Notes: generated from the letters alone by a model not told the origin. A stretch of DNA of 48,730 nucleotides from Candidatus Saccharibacteria bacterium RIFCSPHIGHO2_12_FULL_44_22 (GCA_001790515.1 MGCS01000012.1:77543-126272); one strand, 5' to 3'. Shown: positions 8,377-16,785, numbered from the stretch's first letter. Numbers and translations are program-made.

Positions 8377-8886
8377 ATGAACGTATTAACACAATTTGCA
8401 CAGTCTATATATGGTAACGATTACAGTAATTATGATAGTAGCTCGATAAGCAATGAAGATGCGGCTACTGCGCTTGCGATCGGAGGAACATTATTCATTG
8501 TCACCATGGTTATCGCGGTAATCATCTACGTTGTTCACGCGTTCCTACTTAGTCGTATATTCAAAAAAGCGGGTACGCCTGAATGGATTGCATGGGTGCC
8601 ATTCTATAACAGCTGGAAATTGCTTGAACTAGGTAATCAGCCGGGTTTTTGGGCAGTGCTTGCGATCATCCCGATCGTTAATATTGCATCGGCTGTCTTT
8701 ATGTATATAGCAATGTATCATATCGGACTAAAGCTACAGAAAGAAGGTTGGTTCGTGCTGCTAGCTATCTTTGTACCACTTGTGTGGCTAATCTGGCTTG
8801 GATTTGATAGTTCGAAATGGAACGATACTCCAGATCAAGTTACACCAACCACTCCGCCACAAACACCTGTGCAGCCTACTGTTTAG
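8377..8886 (+). CDS. DUF5684-like integral membrane protein
   Basis: A 169-aa protein with a short polar N-terminus, about four transmembrane helices and a Thr/Pro-rich tail. The segment FKKAGTPEWIAWVPFYNSWKL, followed by GNQPGFWAVLAIIPIVN, matches the family of small membrane proteins with a KAG.P.W...P.YN signature (DUF5684). Function unknown. A strong Shine-Dalgarno (GGAGGTGAT) lies just before the ATG, unlike most genes in this window. The stop codon TAG (8884-8886) overlaps the stop of the convergent photolyase gene in the four bases TTAG. Confidence 0.7.
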   Translation: MNVLTQFAQSIYGNDYSNYDSSSISNEDAATALAIGGTLFIVTMVIAVIIYVVHAFLLSRIFKKAGTPEWIAWVPFYNSWKLLELGNQPGFWAVLAIIPIVNIASAVFMYIAMYHIGLKLQKEGWFVLLAIFVPLVWLIWLGFDSSKWNDTPDQVTPTTPPQTPVQPTV

Positions 8887-10256
8887 ATTTGACGATACCG
8901 TTCAAGCGCCGCTGCGCGGGCTTGTTTGTGATCGACAATAGGCGCAGGATAATCAGTACCAATGACGCAATTATATTCGTGCTGCTGATCTACGGTCATC
9001 GTCCACGGCTCTGGTAAATAGTTCAGCGGAACATCCTTCAGCTCTGGAACGTAGCGATGCACATACTCGCCATCCGGATCATAATTCTTTTGCTGCGAAG
9101 ATGGATTATATAATCGCCGAAAAACAGGTGCTGGGTCGACACCGACGCTGGCAATCCATTGCCAGTTACCATTATTATTCGCCGTGTCGCCGTCGATCAG
9201 CATTTTCATAAAGTACGCTTCACCCAGGCGCCAATCGATCCACAGATCCTTTGTCAAAAATGACCCGACAATTAATCGCGCTCGGTTGTGCATCCAGCCT
9301 TCTTGGTTGAGTTGCCGCATTGCGGCATCAACTACTGGATAGCCTGTTTTTCCTTGTTGCCATGCTTTTAATAGCGTCTGATCATCACCCCACTTCATGC
9401 CACGGTACCGTTCCTGGAATTCTTGGTTTTTGCGCGGATGATGGAACAAAACGTAATGATAAAAATCGCGCCAACACAATTGCCGGTGCCACGCCGCCGC
9501 GCCTTTGTTGTCAGGGAGCAGCGTTTCAATCTCGCGGGGACTAATGCAGCCAAAGTGCAGATACGAACTAAGCCGTGATGTTGCATCAGCTGCCATATTG
9601 TTGCTGTTGTCGTGGTAGTCCATGATGTCATTATTTAAAAAATCATGCAATCGTTTACGACCAGCGGTCTCGCCACCTTTCAAAACATCTGGTGATAGAT
9701 CTTTTTGCATTGTCACGTCAGGAATATTGCCCTCAGGAATGGCTGACGGTATTGTAATGGCAGTCGGTGTTTGCGCGATAGATCGACGCTGAATCGTTTG
9801 CCAATTGCGCCAAAACGGCGTGAATACTTTGTGCGGCGTGCCGGCTTTTGTATTTAATGTATCGATCGAACTGACGATTAATCGGCCTGTAAATCCTCGC
9901 ACAGTCACATTCGAATCTTTGAATGCATCTTCGATCGCTTTGTCGCGTTTGATTGAATATGGCGTATAGTCTGCGGTGTAGTAAATCGCATCGACGGTAT
10001 GATCTTTGACCAGCAACCGCAAAACATCGAGTGCGTCACCCTCCCTAACAATCAAATTGCCACCTCGCTCGCGAAGCGATTGACGTAGGTCTGCTAACGA
10101 TTCGATCAAGAACCTATGACGGTTTGCTCCATTCATCAGGGCATTGTCGATAATAAAAAGCGGAATAATCACATCGCTGCCACTGATTGCCTTTGCAAGT
10201 GCAGGATGATCATGAACACGCAGGTCATTACGGAACCAAACGATTGTTGTTTTCAT
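8883..10256 (-). CDS. phrB: Deoxyribodipyrimidine photo-lyase (class I photolyase/cryptochrome family)
   Basis: A 457-aa protein, the usual length for class I CPD photolyases, which use FAD and blue light to split cyclobutane pyrimidine dimers. The N-terminal antenna domain opens with TTIVWFRNDLRVHDHPAL; the FAD domain has SRLSSYLHFGCISPRE, LCWRDFYHYVLFHHP and GNWQWIASVGVDPAPVFRRLYNP, with the conserved Trp/Asn residues of the active site. ATG 10256 is chosen because it begins the family-typical MKTTIVWFR and has TATACT (10268-10263) 6 bases upstream; the open frame to 10367 is unsupported. The gene converges on the DUF5684-like gene with overlapping stops. DNA photorepair suggests at least occasional light exposure. 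Confidence 0.93.
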   Translation of the reverse strand: MKTTIVWFRNDLRVHDHPALAKAISGSDVIIPLFIIDNALMNGANRHRFLIESLADLRQSLRERGGNLIVREGDALDVLRLLVKDHTVDAIYYTADYTPYSIKRDKAIEDAFKDSNVTVRGFTGRLIVSSIDTLNTKAGTPHKVFTPFWRNWQTIQRRSIAQTPTAITIPSAIPEGNIPDVTMQKDLSPDVLKGGETAGRKRLHDFLNNDIMDYHDNSNNMAADATSRLSSYLHFGCISPREIETLLPDNKGAAAWHRQLCWRDFYHYVLFHHPRKNQEFQERYRGMKWGDDQTLLKAWQQGKTGYPVVDAAMRQLNQEGWMHNRARLIVGSFLTKDLWIDWRLGEAYFMKMLIDGDTANNNGNWQWIASVGVDPAPVFRRLYNPSSQQKNYDPDGEYVHRYVPELKDVPLNYLPEPWTMTVDQQHEYNCVIGTDYPAPIVDHKQARAAALERYRQI

Positions 10257-10262
10257 AGTAAT

Positions 10263-10268
10263 AGTATA
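10263..10268 (-). promoter_or_regulatory. TATACT -10, 6 bases before the photolyase start
   Basis: Minus-strand TATACT at 10268-10263 ends 6 bases before ATG 10256; no ribosome binding site fits, so the mRNA is probably leaderless. Confidence 0.6.
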
Positions 10269-10305
10269 GATGGTTGCAGTCGTTTTGCTGTGAAATAAAT
10301 AACGA

Positions 10306-10665
10306 CTATGCACCCTTTGCGTATGTAGTTGCTTCGTCGACAAGCTGCTGCAGTTTTGGCCAGTCAATCACTTCACCGGTACTCGTGTTTATCGAACGGT
10401 GTTGCTTGGAATCAAGCCCGCTGTTGAACAGACCCGCCTGGTCGTGCAATGACGCACCCTGAAAAAAGTTAAATTTGATGTGATCTTTGAACGTCGACAT
10501 GGCGCATACTAACTTGCCTTCAACCAAAAACACCGGAACACTCCATTTCCATGCTTCTTGGACTGCATCATTTGACAATACAAGTTTGCGAAACTCGGCT
10601 AACTGTTCGGATTGCCATGTATTTTGTTTTGCAATGTAATCGTCAATTGTCTCGGCTATAGTCAT
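10306..10665 (-). CDS. DUF1801 (YdhG-like) domain protein 1
   Basis: A 119-aa single-domain protein. The pattern EFRKLVLSNDAVQEAWKWSVPVFLVEGKLVCAMSTFKDHIKFNFFQGASLHD is that of the DUF1801/YdhG fold, with the variable helix at both ends. Some family members have been proposed as iron chaperones, but the biochemical role is generally unknown. Its ATG immediately follows the TAA of the next gene upstream (sequence TAAATG), so the two are co-translated. It is one of three tandem DUF1801 paralogues (10306-11501). Confidence 0.75.
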   Translation of the reverse strand: MTIAETIDDYIAKQNTWQSEQLAEFRKLVLSNDAVQEAWKWSVPVFLVEGKLVCAMSTFKDHIKFNFFQGASLHDQAGLFNSGLDSKQHRSINTSTGEVIDWPKLQQLVDEATTYAKGA

Positions 10666-11025
10666 TTATTTCGCCCCTTTGGTGATCGCATCAATACTCT
10701 TTATGCGATGACTGATAATCTTTTTTAAAAGCGACGTCGGGATTTTGTTTTGCAAGCTGAATTGAATCGTGCCTTTTGACACAGTAAAGTTCGTCAGATC
10801 GTCTTCGAACACTTCGATTGGTTCTGATGACGGAAATAAACTTATGTGTTTTTTGTATATAGCAAATCCGATCATGTATTTGCCTTTGTATTTAAACGCG
10901 GGGATTCCGTATTCAATAAGCTCCTCTACATCTGGTGCGGCTGCCTTGACGAGCGCACGAATACGCTCCAATTCCGCCGCCTGGTCGGGTGTAATTGTCT
11001 GAAAATAATCGTCGATAGCTGACAT
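10666..11025 (-). CDS. DUF1801 (YdhG-like) domain protein 2
   Basis: A 119-aa single-domain protein: SAIDDYFQTITPDQAAELERI, then VEELIEYGIPAFKYKGKYMIGFAIYKKHISLFPSS, the classic DUF1801 core with aromatic/Gly strand (YKGKYMIGFA). It is the clearest family member of the three and closest to the iron-chaperone-annotated type. It is coupled to the downstream paralogue by TAAATG and lies 29 bases downstream of the third paralogue. Function unknown. Confidence 0.8.
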   Translation of the reverse strand: MSAIDDYFQTITPDQAAELERIRALVKAAAPDVEELIEYGIPAFKYKGKYMIGFAIYKKHISLFPSSEPIEVFEDDLTNFTVSKGTIQFSLQNKIPTSLLKKIISHRIKSIDAITKGAK

Positions 11026-11054
11026 AGTGATATTGTAGCAAAATACTCGTGCTT

Positions 11055-11501
11055 TTATTTGTTCTCGTTATTTTGATTATCAATCTCTATCACGTTCGTC
11101 ATTCGTTGCGCCGCATCAGTAATAATTTTGGCAAGTATATCGATATTGACATCGCTAAGTTTTCGAATATACAAACACGATACACTGGTTTTGTATTTAC
11201 CAAGCTGCGCTAACAGATCTGCATAGGTATCAAACCCAGGCATAATATAGAGTGTGATGTTTTGTTTGCGTGGCGAAAATCCTGTTAGCAGCCAGTCCCC
11301 TTCTTGGGTGCTGCGCTGCGATTTGTAATGATAACTGCCGTAGCCAACAATACTCTCACCCCACATTGCAGGCACTTCGCCCGTACAATCTTGGAATAAT
11401 TTTAATAGTGTGTGACAATCGTCACGCTTTTGCTTGTCAGCGACAGCATCGATAAATTCCGTGACACTTGCGTCGTTTCTGAGTGTTTTGATTGCTGCCA
11501 T
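11055..11501 (-). CDS. DUF1801 (YdhG-like) domain protein 3
   Basis: A 148-aa protein. ATG 11501 (MAAIKTLRNDASVTEFIDAV) is preferred because -10-like TACTAT/TATAGT lies directly upstream; the open frame to 11582 runs into tRNA-Lys and is rejected. Motifs DDCHTLLKLFQDCTGEVPAMWGESIVGYGSYHYK and DWLLTGFSPRKQNITLYIMPGF fit the DUF1801 subfamily. First gene of the tandem set. The low mutual similarity of the three copies suggests old duplication or separate acquisition. Confidence 0.78.
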   Translation of the reverse strand: MAAIKTLRNDASVTEFIDAVADKQKRDDCHTLLKLFQDCTGEVPAMWGESIVGYGSYHYKSQRSTQEGDWLLTGFSPRKQNITLYIMPGFDTYADLLAQLGKYKTSVSCLYIRKLSDVNIDILAKIITDAAQRMTNVIEIDNQNNENK

Positions 11502-11581
11502 ATCACTATAGTAACAATTGGCTTGAACATTCACCAAACAAAAAACGCCGACCGGTAGCGAAAATGTCGACGTTCTTTGCA

Positions 11582-11658
11582 TGGAGGGCCAGCGGGGACT
11601 TGAACCCCGGACACCCTGCTTAAGAGGCAGGTGCTCTAACCAGCTGAGCTACTGGCCC
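11582..11658 (-). tRNA. tRNA-Lys(CTT)
   Basis: A 77-base cloverleaf with GGGCCAG/CTGGCCC acceptor, D-arm GCTCAGCTGGTTAGAGC, anticodon stem CCTGC/GCAGG with loop CTCTTAA (anticodon CTT), T-arm GGGGTTCAAGTCCCC and encoded CCA. The discriminator base is U73, unusual for lysine tRNAs, which normally have A or G. A roughly 145-base tRNA-like leader lies upstream. Confidence 0.95.
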
Positions 11659-11805
11659 AAATATGGTTACGTGAAAGGTACACAATCGTAGATTCGACAG
11701 TCCTATCCTTTTTACAGGTTAGAGCACTGTGCTCTGTTGATGATTTAGTCTGAACGTTTACGTTCATCCGAGCTGAGCTACAAAGCAACATCTCGCAAGA
11801 GTAAC
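11659..11805 (-). ncRNA. tRNA-like structured leader of tRNA-Lys
   Basis: The transcript from the promoter at 11812-11840 should start near 11805. The leader has GGTTAC (11806-11801) and GTAACC (11670-11665) as a closing stem, a copy of the tRNA 5' D-arm strand (GTAGCTCAGCT, 11781-11771, identical to tRNA-Lys 11652-11642), a TGAACGT/ACGTTCA hairpin, and GTGCTCTAACC (11727-11717 on the minus strand), which is the exact 11-base complement of the D-arm strand of the downstream tRNA (11641-11631). A T-loop-like GTCGAATC is also present. Whether it is a decayed tRNA or a regulatory leader is open. This accounts for the 11659-11844 gap. Confidence 0.5.
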
Positions 11806-11811
11806 CTACAC

Positions 11812-11840
11812 ATATTAACAGATACGGCGCCCCCTGTAAA
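11812..11840 (-). promoter_or_regulatory. Promoter of the tRNA-Lys transcript
   Basis: Minus strand TTTACA (11840-11835), a 17-base spacer and TAATAT (11817-11812). The position implies a leader of about 145 bases before the tRNA. Confidence 0.6.
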
Positions 11841-11844
11841 GCAA

Positions 11845-13410
11845 TTATAGTTCGTCTTTTTTGCTACTGATGAACTTGCCCCATTGCTGCACTAGACGAA
11901 TGACCGTCTTGAGGGGCAGTTCGATGACCATATCCAGGATCATAGCAATGATATTTACTTTGGAATACTTTTCACTGATCCAGCGGCCGACAACCACGAA
12001 TGGCAAATAGAGGAAATCGCGAATCATAGACACACCATTTTGCTCGGCATCAACCGTTTCGATCTCGCGAACCATGCGCGACAAACGGAATCCTAGGAAA
12101 CTAGCCGTCGACAAGAATATAAAGAATATCGCAAGATGCAGCACTCCAAATCCAAGCAGCCATAGCCCCCAACCAGCTGCACCAAATACCGCGACGATCA
12201 ACACAGCATACAGTACATTGAATGCCGTTGAATAGTTGTTGACGGTTGATTCGCTTGACGTGATAGACAATGTCGGTCGCTGTGCATACAATAGCGCATC
12301 CATACGATCAACGAGCGCAGTCGTGTTGACGCGATTCGGCAATACCAATGTTAAACGAAGAAGGATCATATAGACAGGCGGGAAGAGTAGGTTGATCAAC
12401 AGTGGCAACCAAATAATCGCGCCGTGAACGACGTAATCGTATGGCACCTCTAGCCCGATACCAATGACAAATTTCGTGATAATGAGGAATACGACACTTT
12501 TAACAATACCGCGATTGATGCGCGTATTCATTTCGCGATATTCTGCTTCGATCTGCGATTCGTACGCCGACAAGAACTTTTCGCGGTTCTGCAAGATCGT
12601 TGGTAGTTCTGGTACTTCGGCAACCATACGCCACAATATACGTAGTGGTGCGCCGCGGCGGTTAACGATGCGGCCGATCTTTTCAACAGTGTCTGATTCG
12701 ATCAATGCGTCTAACTGTTGGTTAATCTGTTGATACTGAACAATATTGACAGGTGACGCTTGGTATCGTTCTAATAACGCGTGTCGGATGGTTGCATTGT
12801 CAGATTTGAGAAGCATGCGGTGAACAGCAATGAACACAGATGCATCGTAATTATCTGGTTTGCCAGATTTGAACACTCTGTCAACAACAATTGAATCTAT
12901 AAAAAATTGATACGCGAACTGAACGAATGCCGAACGACGTGTGTGATCGGTCAACATGCTTTCTACTTGCACGGCAAGCGGCGCGACCGCCCAGTTGTCG
13001 GATTTTTCTGACCCTAGTTGGCCGATATATTGTTCATATGCAGCAAAGTACACGGCAGCCTCACCACCAATCTTCTGCACGACGGTAATCGGAATATGAT
13101 CATTCGCCATATACCCCGCTAGCGTCAGTTCGACAGCCAGTTCTTCGCCACAATTTGCGATTCGCGCCTTGTCTCGGGTCGAAAACAATCGTTTAAAGAA
13201 CCGCTGGATTGCTCGCTGCAATAATAAATGCTCTTCGGTATATTCAGCGGCATTGCGTAATTGTTCGTAGGCGGCCGTAATTGTACCCCCGGCACCGACG
13301 ATGTGTACTTTTTCGATAGGTTTCAGATATTCCTGGCGCTGTTTGGCATGAGCATCTACACGTTCAAGCGTGTCAACAAACTGCTGTCCAAGTGGTGTAA
13401 TCGTATTCAT
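11845..13410 (-). CDS. Large conserved integral membrane protein, unknown
   Basis: A 521-aa protein. The N-terminal 290 residues are soluble and helical; then come about five hydrophobic helices (SVVFLIITKFVIGIGLEV, AIIWLPLLINLLFPPVYMILL, NVLYAVLIVAVFGAAGWGLWLL, VLHLAIFFIFLSTASFLGF) and a C-terminal segment with amphipathic membrane stretches. No catalytic motif is recognised. It is monocistronic between tRNA-Lys and tRNA-Arg(TCG), with the start at ATG 13410 and -10-like TAAAAT just upstream. It is probably a lineage-specific membrane protein; function cannot be stated. Confidence 0.7.
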   Translation of the reverse strand: MNTITPLGQQFVDTLERVDAHAKQRQEYLKPIEKVHIVGAGGTITAAYEQLRNAAEYTEEHLLLQRAIQRFFKRLFSTRDKARIANCGEELAVELTLAGYMANDHIPITVVQKIGGEAAVYFAAYEQYIGQLGSEKSDNWAVAPLAVQVESMLTDHTRRSAFVQFAYQFFIDSIVVDRVFKSGKPDNYDASVFIAVHRMLLKSDNATIRHALLERYQASPVNIVQYQQINQQLDALIESDTVEKIGRIVNRRGAPLRILWRMVAEVPELPTILQNREKFLSAYESQIEAEYREMNTRINRGIVKSVVFLIITKFVIGIGLEVPYDYVVHGAIIWLPLLINLLFPPVYMILLRLTLVLPNRVNTTALVDRMDALLYAQRPTLSITSSESTVNNYSTAFNVLYAVLIVAVFGAAGWGLWLLGFGVLHLAIFFIFLSTASFLGFRLSRMVREIETVDAEQNGVSMIRDFLYLPFVVVGRWISEKYSKVNIIAMILDMVIELPLKTVIRLVQQWGKFISSKKDEL

Positions 13411-13531
13411 AGAGTGATAATTTTACTCACACAATTATACCATGTTCCATCCGTTCTGCATGCTGTATGTTTGTTTGAACAATAATTACTTGGTCAACCG
13501 GGGTCAGGCGTGCTACAATGGACTACGTTAT

Positions 13532-13608
13532 GCACCCGTAGCTCAGTGGATTAGAGCATCTGTCTTCGGAACAGAGGGTCGTACGTTCGAATCGTACCGG
13601 GTGTACCA
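13532..13608 (+). tRNA. tRNA-Arg(TCG)
   Basis: A 77-base cloverleaf, acceptor GCACCCG/CGGGTGT, anticodon loop CTTCGGA (anticodon TCG), T-arm TACGTTCGAATCGTA, encoded CCA. Promoter elements TTGGTC and TACAAT (13514-13519) lie directly upstream; there is no tRNA-like leader, unlike tRNA-Lys and tRNA-Arg(TCT). Confidence 0.95.
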
Positions 13609-13643
13609 TAGAAAAAGAGTCAGTTCGCTGGCTCTTTTTCTAT
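13608..13643 (+). terminator. Terminator of tRNA-Arg(TCG)
   Basis: ATAGAAAAAGAG (13608-13619) pairs perfectly with CTCTTTTTCTAT (13632-13643); the A-rich arm begins at the CCA end of the tRNA. Confidence 0.85.
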
Positions 13644-13721
13644 GGCCACGGTAGATTTAAAATCTTTATAAAAATAAATATAGCCATAAACATTACCCTA
13701 CTCAGCTACAATCTAGTTTGC

Positions 13722-13727
13722 TATACT
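13722..13727 (+). promoter_or_regulatory. TATACT -10, 7 bases before murB
   Basis: TATACT ends 7 bases before ATG 13735, consistent with a leaderless murB mRNA. Confidence 0.6.
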
Positions 13728-13734
13728 TCATACA

Positions 13735-14754
13735 ATGGACATTAAAACAAATATACCGCTATCGACACTTACCACTATGCGTCTGGGTGGGCCAGCGCGG
13801 TTTTTTGCCGAAGCATCGACGGTTGAACAGCTTGTCAACCTATACCGTAATGCCAAAAAACTACAGCAACCTGTAACCATCATTGGTGGTGGCAGCAATA
13901 TCATTGCGCATGACGAAGGGTTTAACGGCCTAATCATTCGCAATGGCATAAAAGGGTTTGAAGTAGTTGCCGACGATGGCGACACGACAACATTCAAAAT
14001 CGGCGGCGGCGAGAACTGGGATAACGTTGTACAGCGAACTGTCAAACAGGGATTGAGCGGCATCGAAACATTGTCTGCGATCCCAGGTACTACTGGTGCG
14101 GCACCAGTACAAAATATCGGAGCGTACGGACAAGAAATTGCCGATACATTCATTAGCCTTGAAGCATATGACAGCGAAAACGACACATTAGTAGAACTCG
14201 ACTGGCAAGACTGTAGCTTTTCGTATCGCCACAGTATTTTCCGTGGTAGTTCACAGGGTCGTTACGCGATTACATCAATTACATTGAAATTGTATAAAAA
14301 GAACTTAAAACCACCGTTTTACAGTGGACTGCAACGATACCTCGACGAGAATAACATCAGTGAATACACACCGCAGGCAATTCGTACCGCAATTATCGCT
14401 ATTCGTGGCGACAAGTTACCTGATCCACAATTCGTTGCCAACAGTGGTTCGTTCTTTAAAAATGCCATCGTTGAAACATGGCAATACACAAAGTTACAGG
14501 AACAGTATGACGACATTCCAGGGTTCAAGATGGACGACAATCATTATAAAATACCGACCGGATGGCTGATCGAAGAGGCTGGACTAAAGGGTGATGTAAT
14601 CAACGGCATAAAGATTCATACTGGCAATGCGCTTGTACTGATCAACGAATCCGCCAGTTCGTATGCAGACCTTGCCAATGCACGCGATTCGATAATTTCG
14701 GCTGTTCGTGACAAGTTTCAAGTTGTCATCGAACAAGAACCGCTGGAAATTTAG
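13735..14754 (+). CDS. murB: UDP-N-acetylenolpyruvoylglucosamine reductase
   Basis: MurB reduces UDP-GlcNAc-enolpyruvate to UDP-MurNAc with NADPH and FAD, the second committed step of peptidoglycan synthesis. The 339-aa protein starts NIPLSTLTTMRLGGPARFF, has the FAD phosphate loop IGGGSNII (50-57), the type I YRHSIF motif (164-169), SGSFFKN with the catalytic Ser239, and the terminal Glu in QEP. The type I length and motifs are complete. It lies about 3 kb from murA (16822) but is separately transcribed, from a -10 box directly before the start. tRNA-Arg(TCG) and its terminator precede it. Confidence 0.95.
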   Translation: MDIKTNIPLSTLTTMRLGGPARFFAEASTVEQLVNLYRNAKKLQQPVTIIGGGSNIIAHDEGFNGLIIRNGIKGFEVVADDGDTTTFKIGGGENWDNVVQRTVKQGLSGIETLSAIPGTTGAAPVQNIGAYGQEIADTFISLEAYDSENDTLVELDWQDCSFSYRHSIFRGSSQGRYAITSITLKLYKKNLKPPFYSGLQRYLDENNISEYTPQAIRTAIIAIRGDKLPDPQFVANSGSFFKNAIVETWQYTKLQEQYDDIPGFKMDDNHYKIPTGWLIEEAGLKGDVINGIKIHTGNALVLINESASSYADLANARDSIISAVRDKFQVVIEQEPLEI

Positions 14755-14863
14755 TTTTCACTTAACAAACAGGGGCGATTATATCAACAAAGCACTTGCA
14801 CCACCAAAACGCTAGTGCTATAGTACTAGCATAACTACAATTTAATTAGGGGGCATTCATAGA

Positions 14864-15364
14864 ATGAATCTTCAGAACATAAAAAAGCTAAAGAACGAAA
14901 AGGGTTTCACAATTGTTGAGCTCTTGATCGTGATCGTAGTGATCGGTATCTTGGCAGCAATCGTCATCGTTGCTTACCAGGGTGTTACGGCGCGTGCGAA
15001 TACATCAACAGCACAATCAACGGCAACTTCTGTCATGAAAAAGATTGAAGCATACGCAGCCGAAGAAGGTGCGTATCCAGCAACAGTATCTGCACTTACG
15101 GGAGCAGCGGCGACAAAAAGCTATACACTGCAAGGTGCGGGAATTACATTTACTGCAGCTGCCTCACCTTTGACAGCTAAGCCGGCAGGAACTACAGCAG
15201 ATCCTAACGACAAAGTTACTTTCTACACCTGTAGCTCAGGTACGCCATCAGTACAAGTAGGCAATAAGGTACGATACTGGAATTTTACCGACAAGAACTT
15301 TGCTGAAGTGTATGCAGGTGCTTGCGCTTCAACTGGACAAACATATACAGCTGTTGGACCCTAA
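14864..15364 (+). CDS. Type IV pilin-like protein 1
   Basis: A 166-aa prepilin with a short basic leader (MNLQNIKKLKNEKG) cut after Gly before FTIVELLIVIVVIGILAAI, the class III signal with Phe+1 and Glu+5 that prepilin peptidase recognises. The following 120 residues form the pilin head, with two cysteines (YTCSSG and GACAS) that could bridge. The ribosome binding site AGGGGG lies 10 bases upstream; -10 candidates are TATAGT and TACAAT. The helix is nearly identical to that of the pilin at 47701-48225, while the heads differ. Type IV pili in this lineage are thought to serve adhesion and motility on host cells. The assembly ATPases are not in the window. Confidence 0.92.
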   Translation: MNLQNIKKLKNEKGFTIVELLIVIVVIGILAAIVIVAYQGVTARANTSTAQSTATSVMKKIEAYAAEEGAYPATVSALTGAAATKSYTLQGAGITFTAAASPLTAKPAGTTADPNDKVTFYTCSSGTPSVQVGNKVRYWNFTDKNFAEVYAGACASTGQTYTAVGP

Positions 15365-15376
15365 CTAGTCCACTAA

Positions 15377-15414
15377 ATAATATAAATAGCTCCCTTGGGA
15401 GCTATTTATATTAT
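15377..15414. terminator. 18-bp perfect bidirectional terminator between pilin and glyA
   Basis: ATAATATAAATAGCTCCC (15377-15394) and its exact complement (15397-15414) form a very long stem; A/T-rich flanks on both sides suit termination of both the pilin and the convergent glyA transcript. Confidence 0.85.
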
Positions 15415-15470
15415 GACGCAAGAGTAGCAAATAAACATGAGATCATAACTACTACCATATCACCGAAAAA

Positions 15471-16748
15471 CTATAGTTCGTTAGGTAGCTTGAACTCAGC
15501 AGTAAACAATTTCACTTCTACTGCAAGACGGTCGAGCTGAGCAATATCATCATGCGCATCAATCGCCTGCTTCATCCACTCTGCTATTTGCGCCATATGC
15601 TGTTCGCGTAGTCCACGCGTCGTCATAGCTGGCGTACCGAGGCGAATGCCGCTCGGGCGGAATGGAGGCAATGGATCGTCGGCAATACTATTTGCATTCA
15701 ATGTCAGTCCAATCTTGTCCATAGCCTGTTCTGCCACTTTGCCGTCAATACCAAACGATGAATACACATCAGCGAGTATTAAATGGTTGCTTGTCCCACC
15801 AGTTACCAATTTGAACCCACGCTTTTGCAACTCATCAGCAAGTACTGCGGCATTTTTAACAACTTGCGCTGCATACTCTTTGAATTCTGGTTGCAATGCC
15901 TCGCCAAAGGCAACTGCTTTTGCCGCAATCACATGCATATGCGGCCCACCCTGCGTACCTGGAAAGATAGAACGGTCAATGAGCGTCGGAATATTTTGTA
16001 TAGTCTTTTCGGGTGCCTTGAGAGGGTTGCCAACCGTCCCCATAGATAATATCAACCCGCCGCGTGGACCGCGAAGTGTTTTGTGTGTCGTGGTCGTAAT
16101 GACATGGAATCCGTAGTCGAAAGGGTTTTTGGCGACGCCGCCAGCAATCAGACCGGCGATATGCGCCATGTCTGCCATCAACAGCGCGCCTACTTCGTTA
16201 CCTATTGCTGCAAACTTCGCATAATCTAATTCGCGTGGATAGGCACTGAATCCTGCAATAATTAGTTTTGGTTTGTGCTCAAGCGCTAGTTCACGTAGTT
16301 CGTCGTAGTCGATCTCGCCTGTCGTGACGTCTTTCATTTTGTAGCGAATAAAATTATATAGCTGAGCACTGCGCGTAACTGGCGCACCGTGCGTCAAATG
16401 ACCACCATGTGACAAATCCATCGCAAGCACCGTATCGCCTGGCTGCAGCCACGCATTATATACCGCCTCGTTAGCTGGAGCTCCGGAATGTGGCTGGACA
16501 TTGGCATGATCGGCACCGAATAGCTGTTTTGCACGATCGATCGCCAGCTGCTCTACTTGGTCTGTGTATTCTTGCCCGCCATAATAGCGACGACCTGGAT
16601 AGCCTTCAGAATATTTGTTCGTAAAGACACTTCCGAGTGCCGTCAATACATCACTCGATACATAATTTTCACTTGGAATTAATTCTAAACCTTCACGTTC
16701 GCGCTTTTCTTCGTGCGCAATCAAATCAGCAATTATTGTGTCTTTCAT
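15471..16748 (-). CDS. glyA: Serine hydroxymethyltransferase
   Basis: GlyA converts serine and THF to glycine and 5,10-methylene-THF with PLP, feeding FolD and thymidylate synthesis. The 425-aa protein has [11 protein letters not shown], the [15 protein letters not shown] motif, the PLP-lysine region [14 protein letters not shown] (Lys223), and SNHLILADV near the C-terminus; length and motifs are complete. ATG 16748 has AGGGGAG 9 bases upstream and a TATAAT at 16780-16775, so this gene has a normal leader. It is divergent from murA and converges with the pilin gene across a long terminator. Confidence 0.96.
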   Translation of the reverse strand: MKDTIIADLIAHEEKREREGLELIPSENYVSSDVLTALGSVFTNKYSEGYPGRRYYGGQEYTDQVEQLAIDRAKQLFGADHANVQPHSGAPANEAVYNAWLQPGDTVLAMDLSHGGHLTHGAPVTRSAQLYNFIRYKMKDVTTGEIDYDELRELALEHKPKLIIAGFSAYPRELDYAKFAAIGNEVGALLMADMAHIAGLIAGGVAKNPFDYGFHVITTTTHKTLRGPRGGLILSMGTVGNPLKAPEKTIQNIPTLIDRSIFPGTQGGPHMHVIAAKAVAFGEALQPEFKEYAAQVVKNAAVLADELQKRGFKLVTGGTSNHLILADVYSSFGIDGKVAEQAMDKIGLTLNANSIADDPLPPFRPSGIRLGTPAMTTRGLREQHMAQIAEWMKQAIDAHDDIAQLDRLAVEVKLFTAEFKLPNEL

Positions 16749-16785
16749 AGCCTATACTCCCCTTGTTATACACCATTATACAGCA

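Noticed and set aside
11659-11805. Intron-containing tRNA upstream of tRNA-Lys
   Set aside because: The D-arm-like part is good, but no complete anticodon stem-loop, T-arm and acceptor could be assembled by removing one insert; described as a tRNA-like leader instead.
11659-11844. T-box riboswitch
   Set aside because: There is no coding gene downstream and no recognisable T-box sequence or specifier loop; the complement targets a D-arm, not an acceptor end.
13728-14186. 152-aa open frame antisense to murB
   Set aside because: Shadow of a clearly real gene; no family match and no start signal.
15646-16116. 156-aa open frame antisense to glyA
   Set aside because: Shadow frame; glyA motifs are complete on the other strand.
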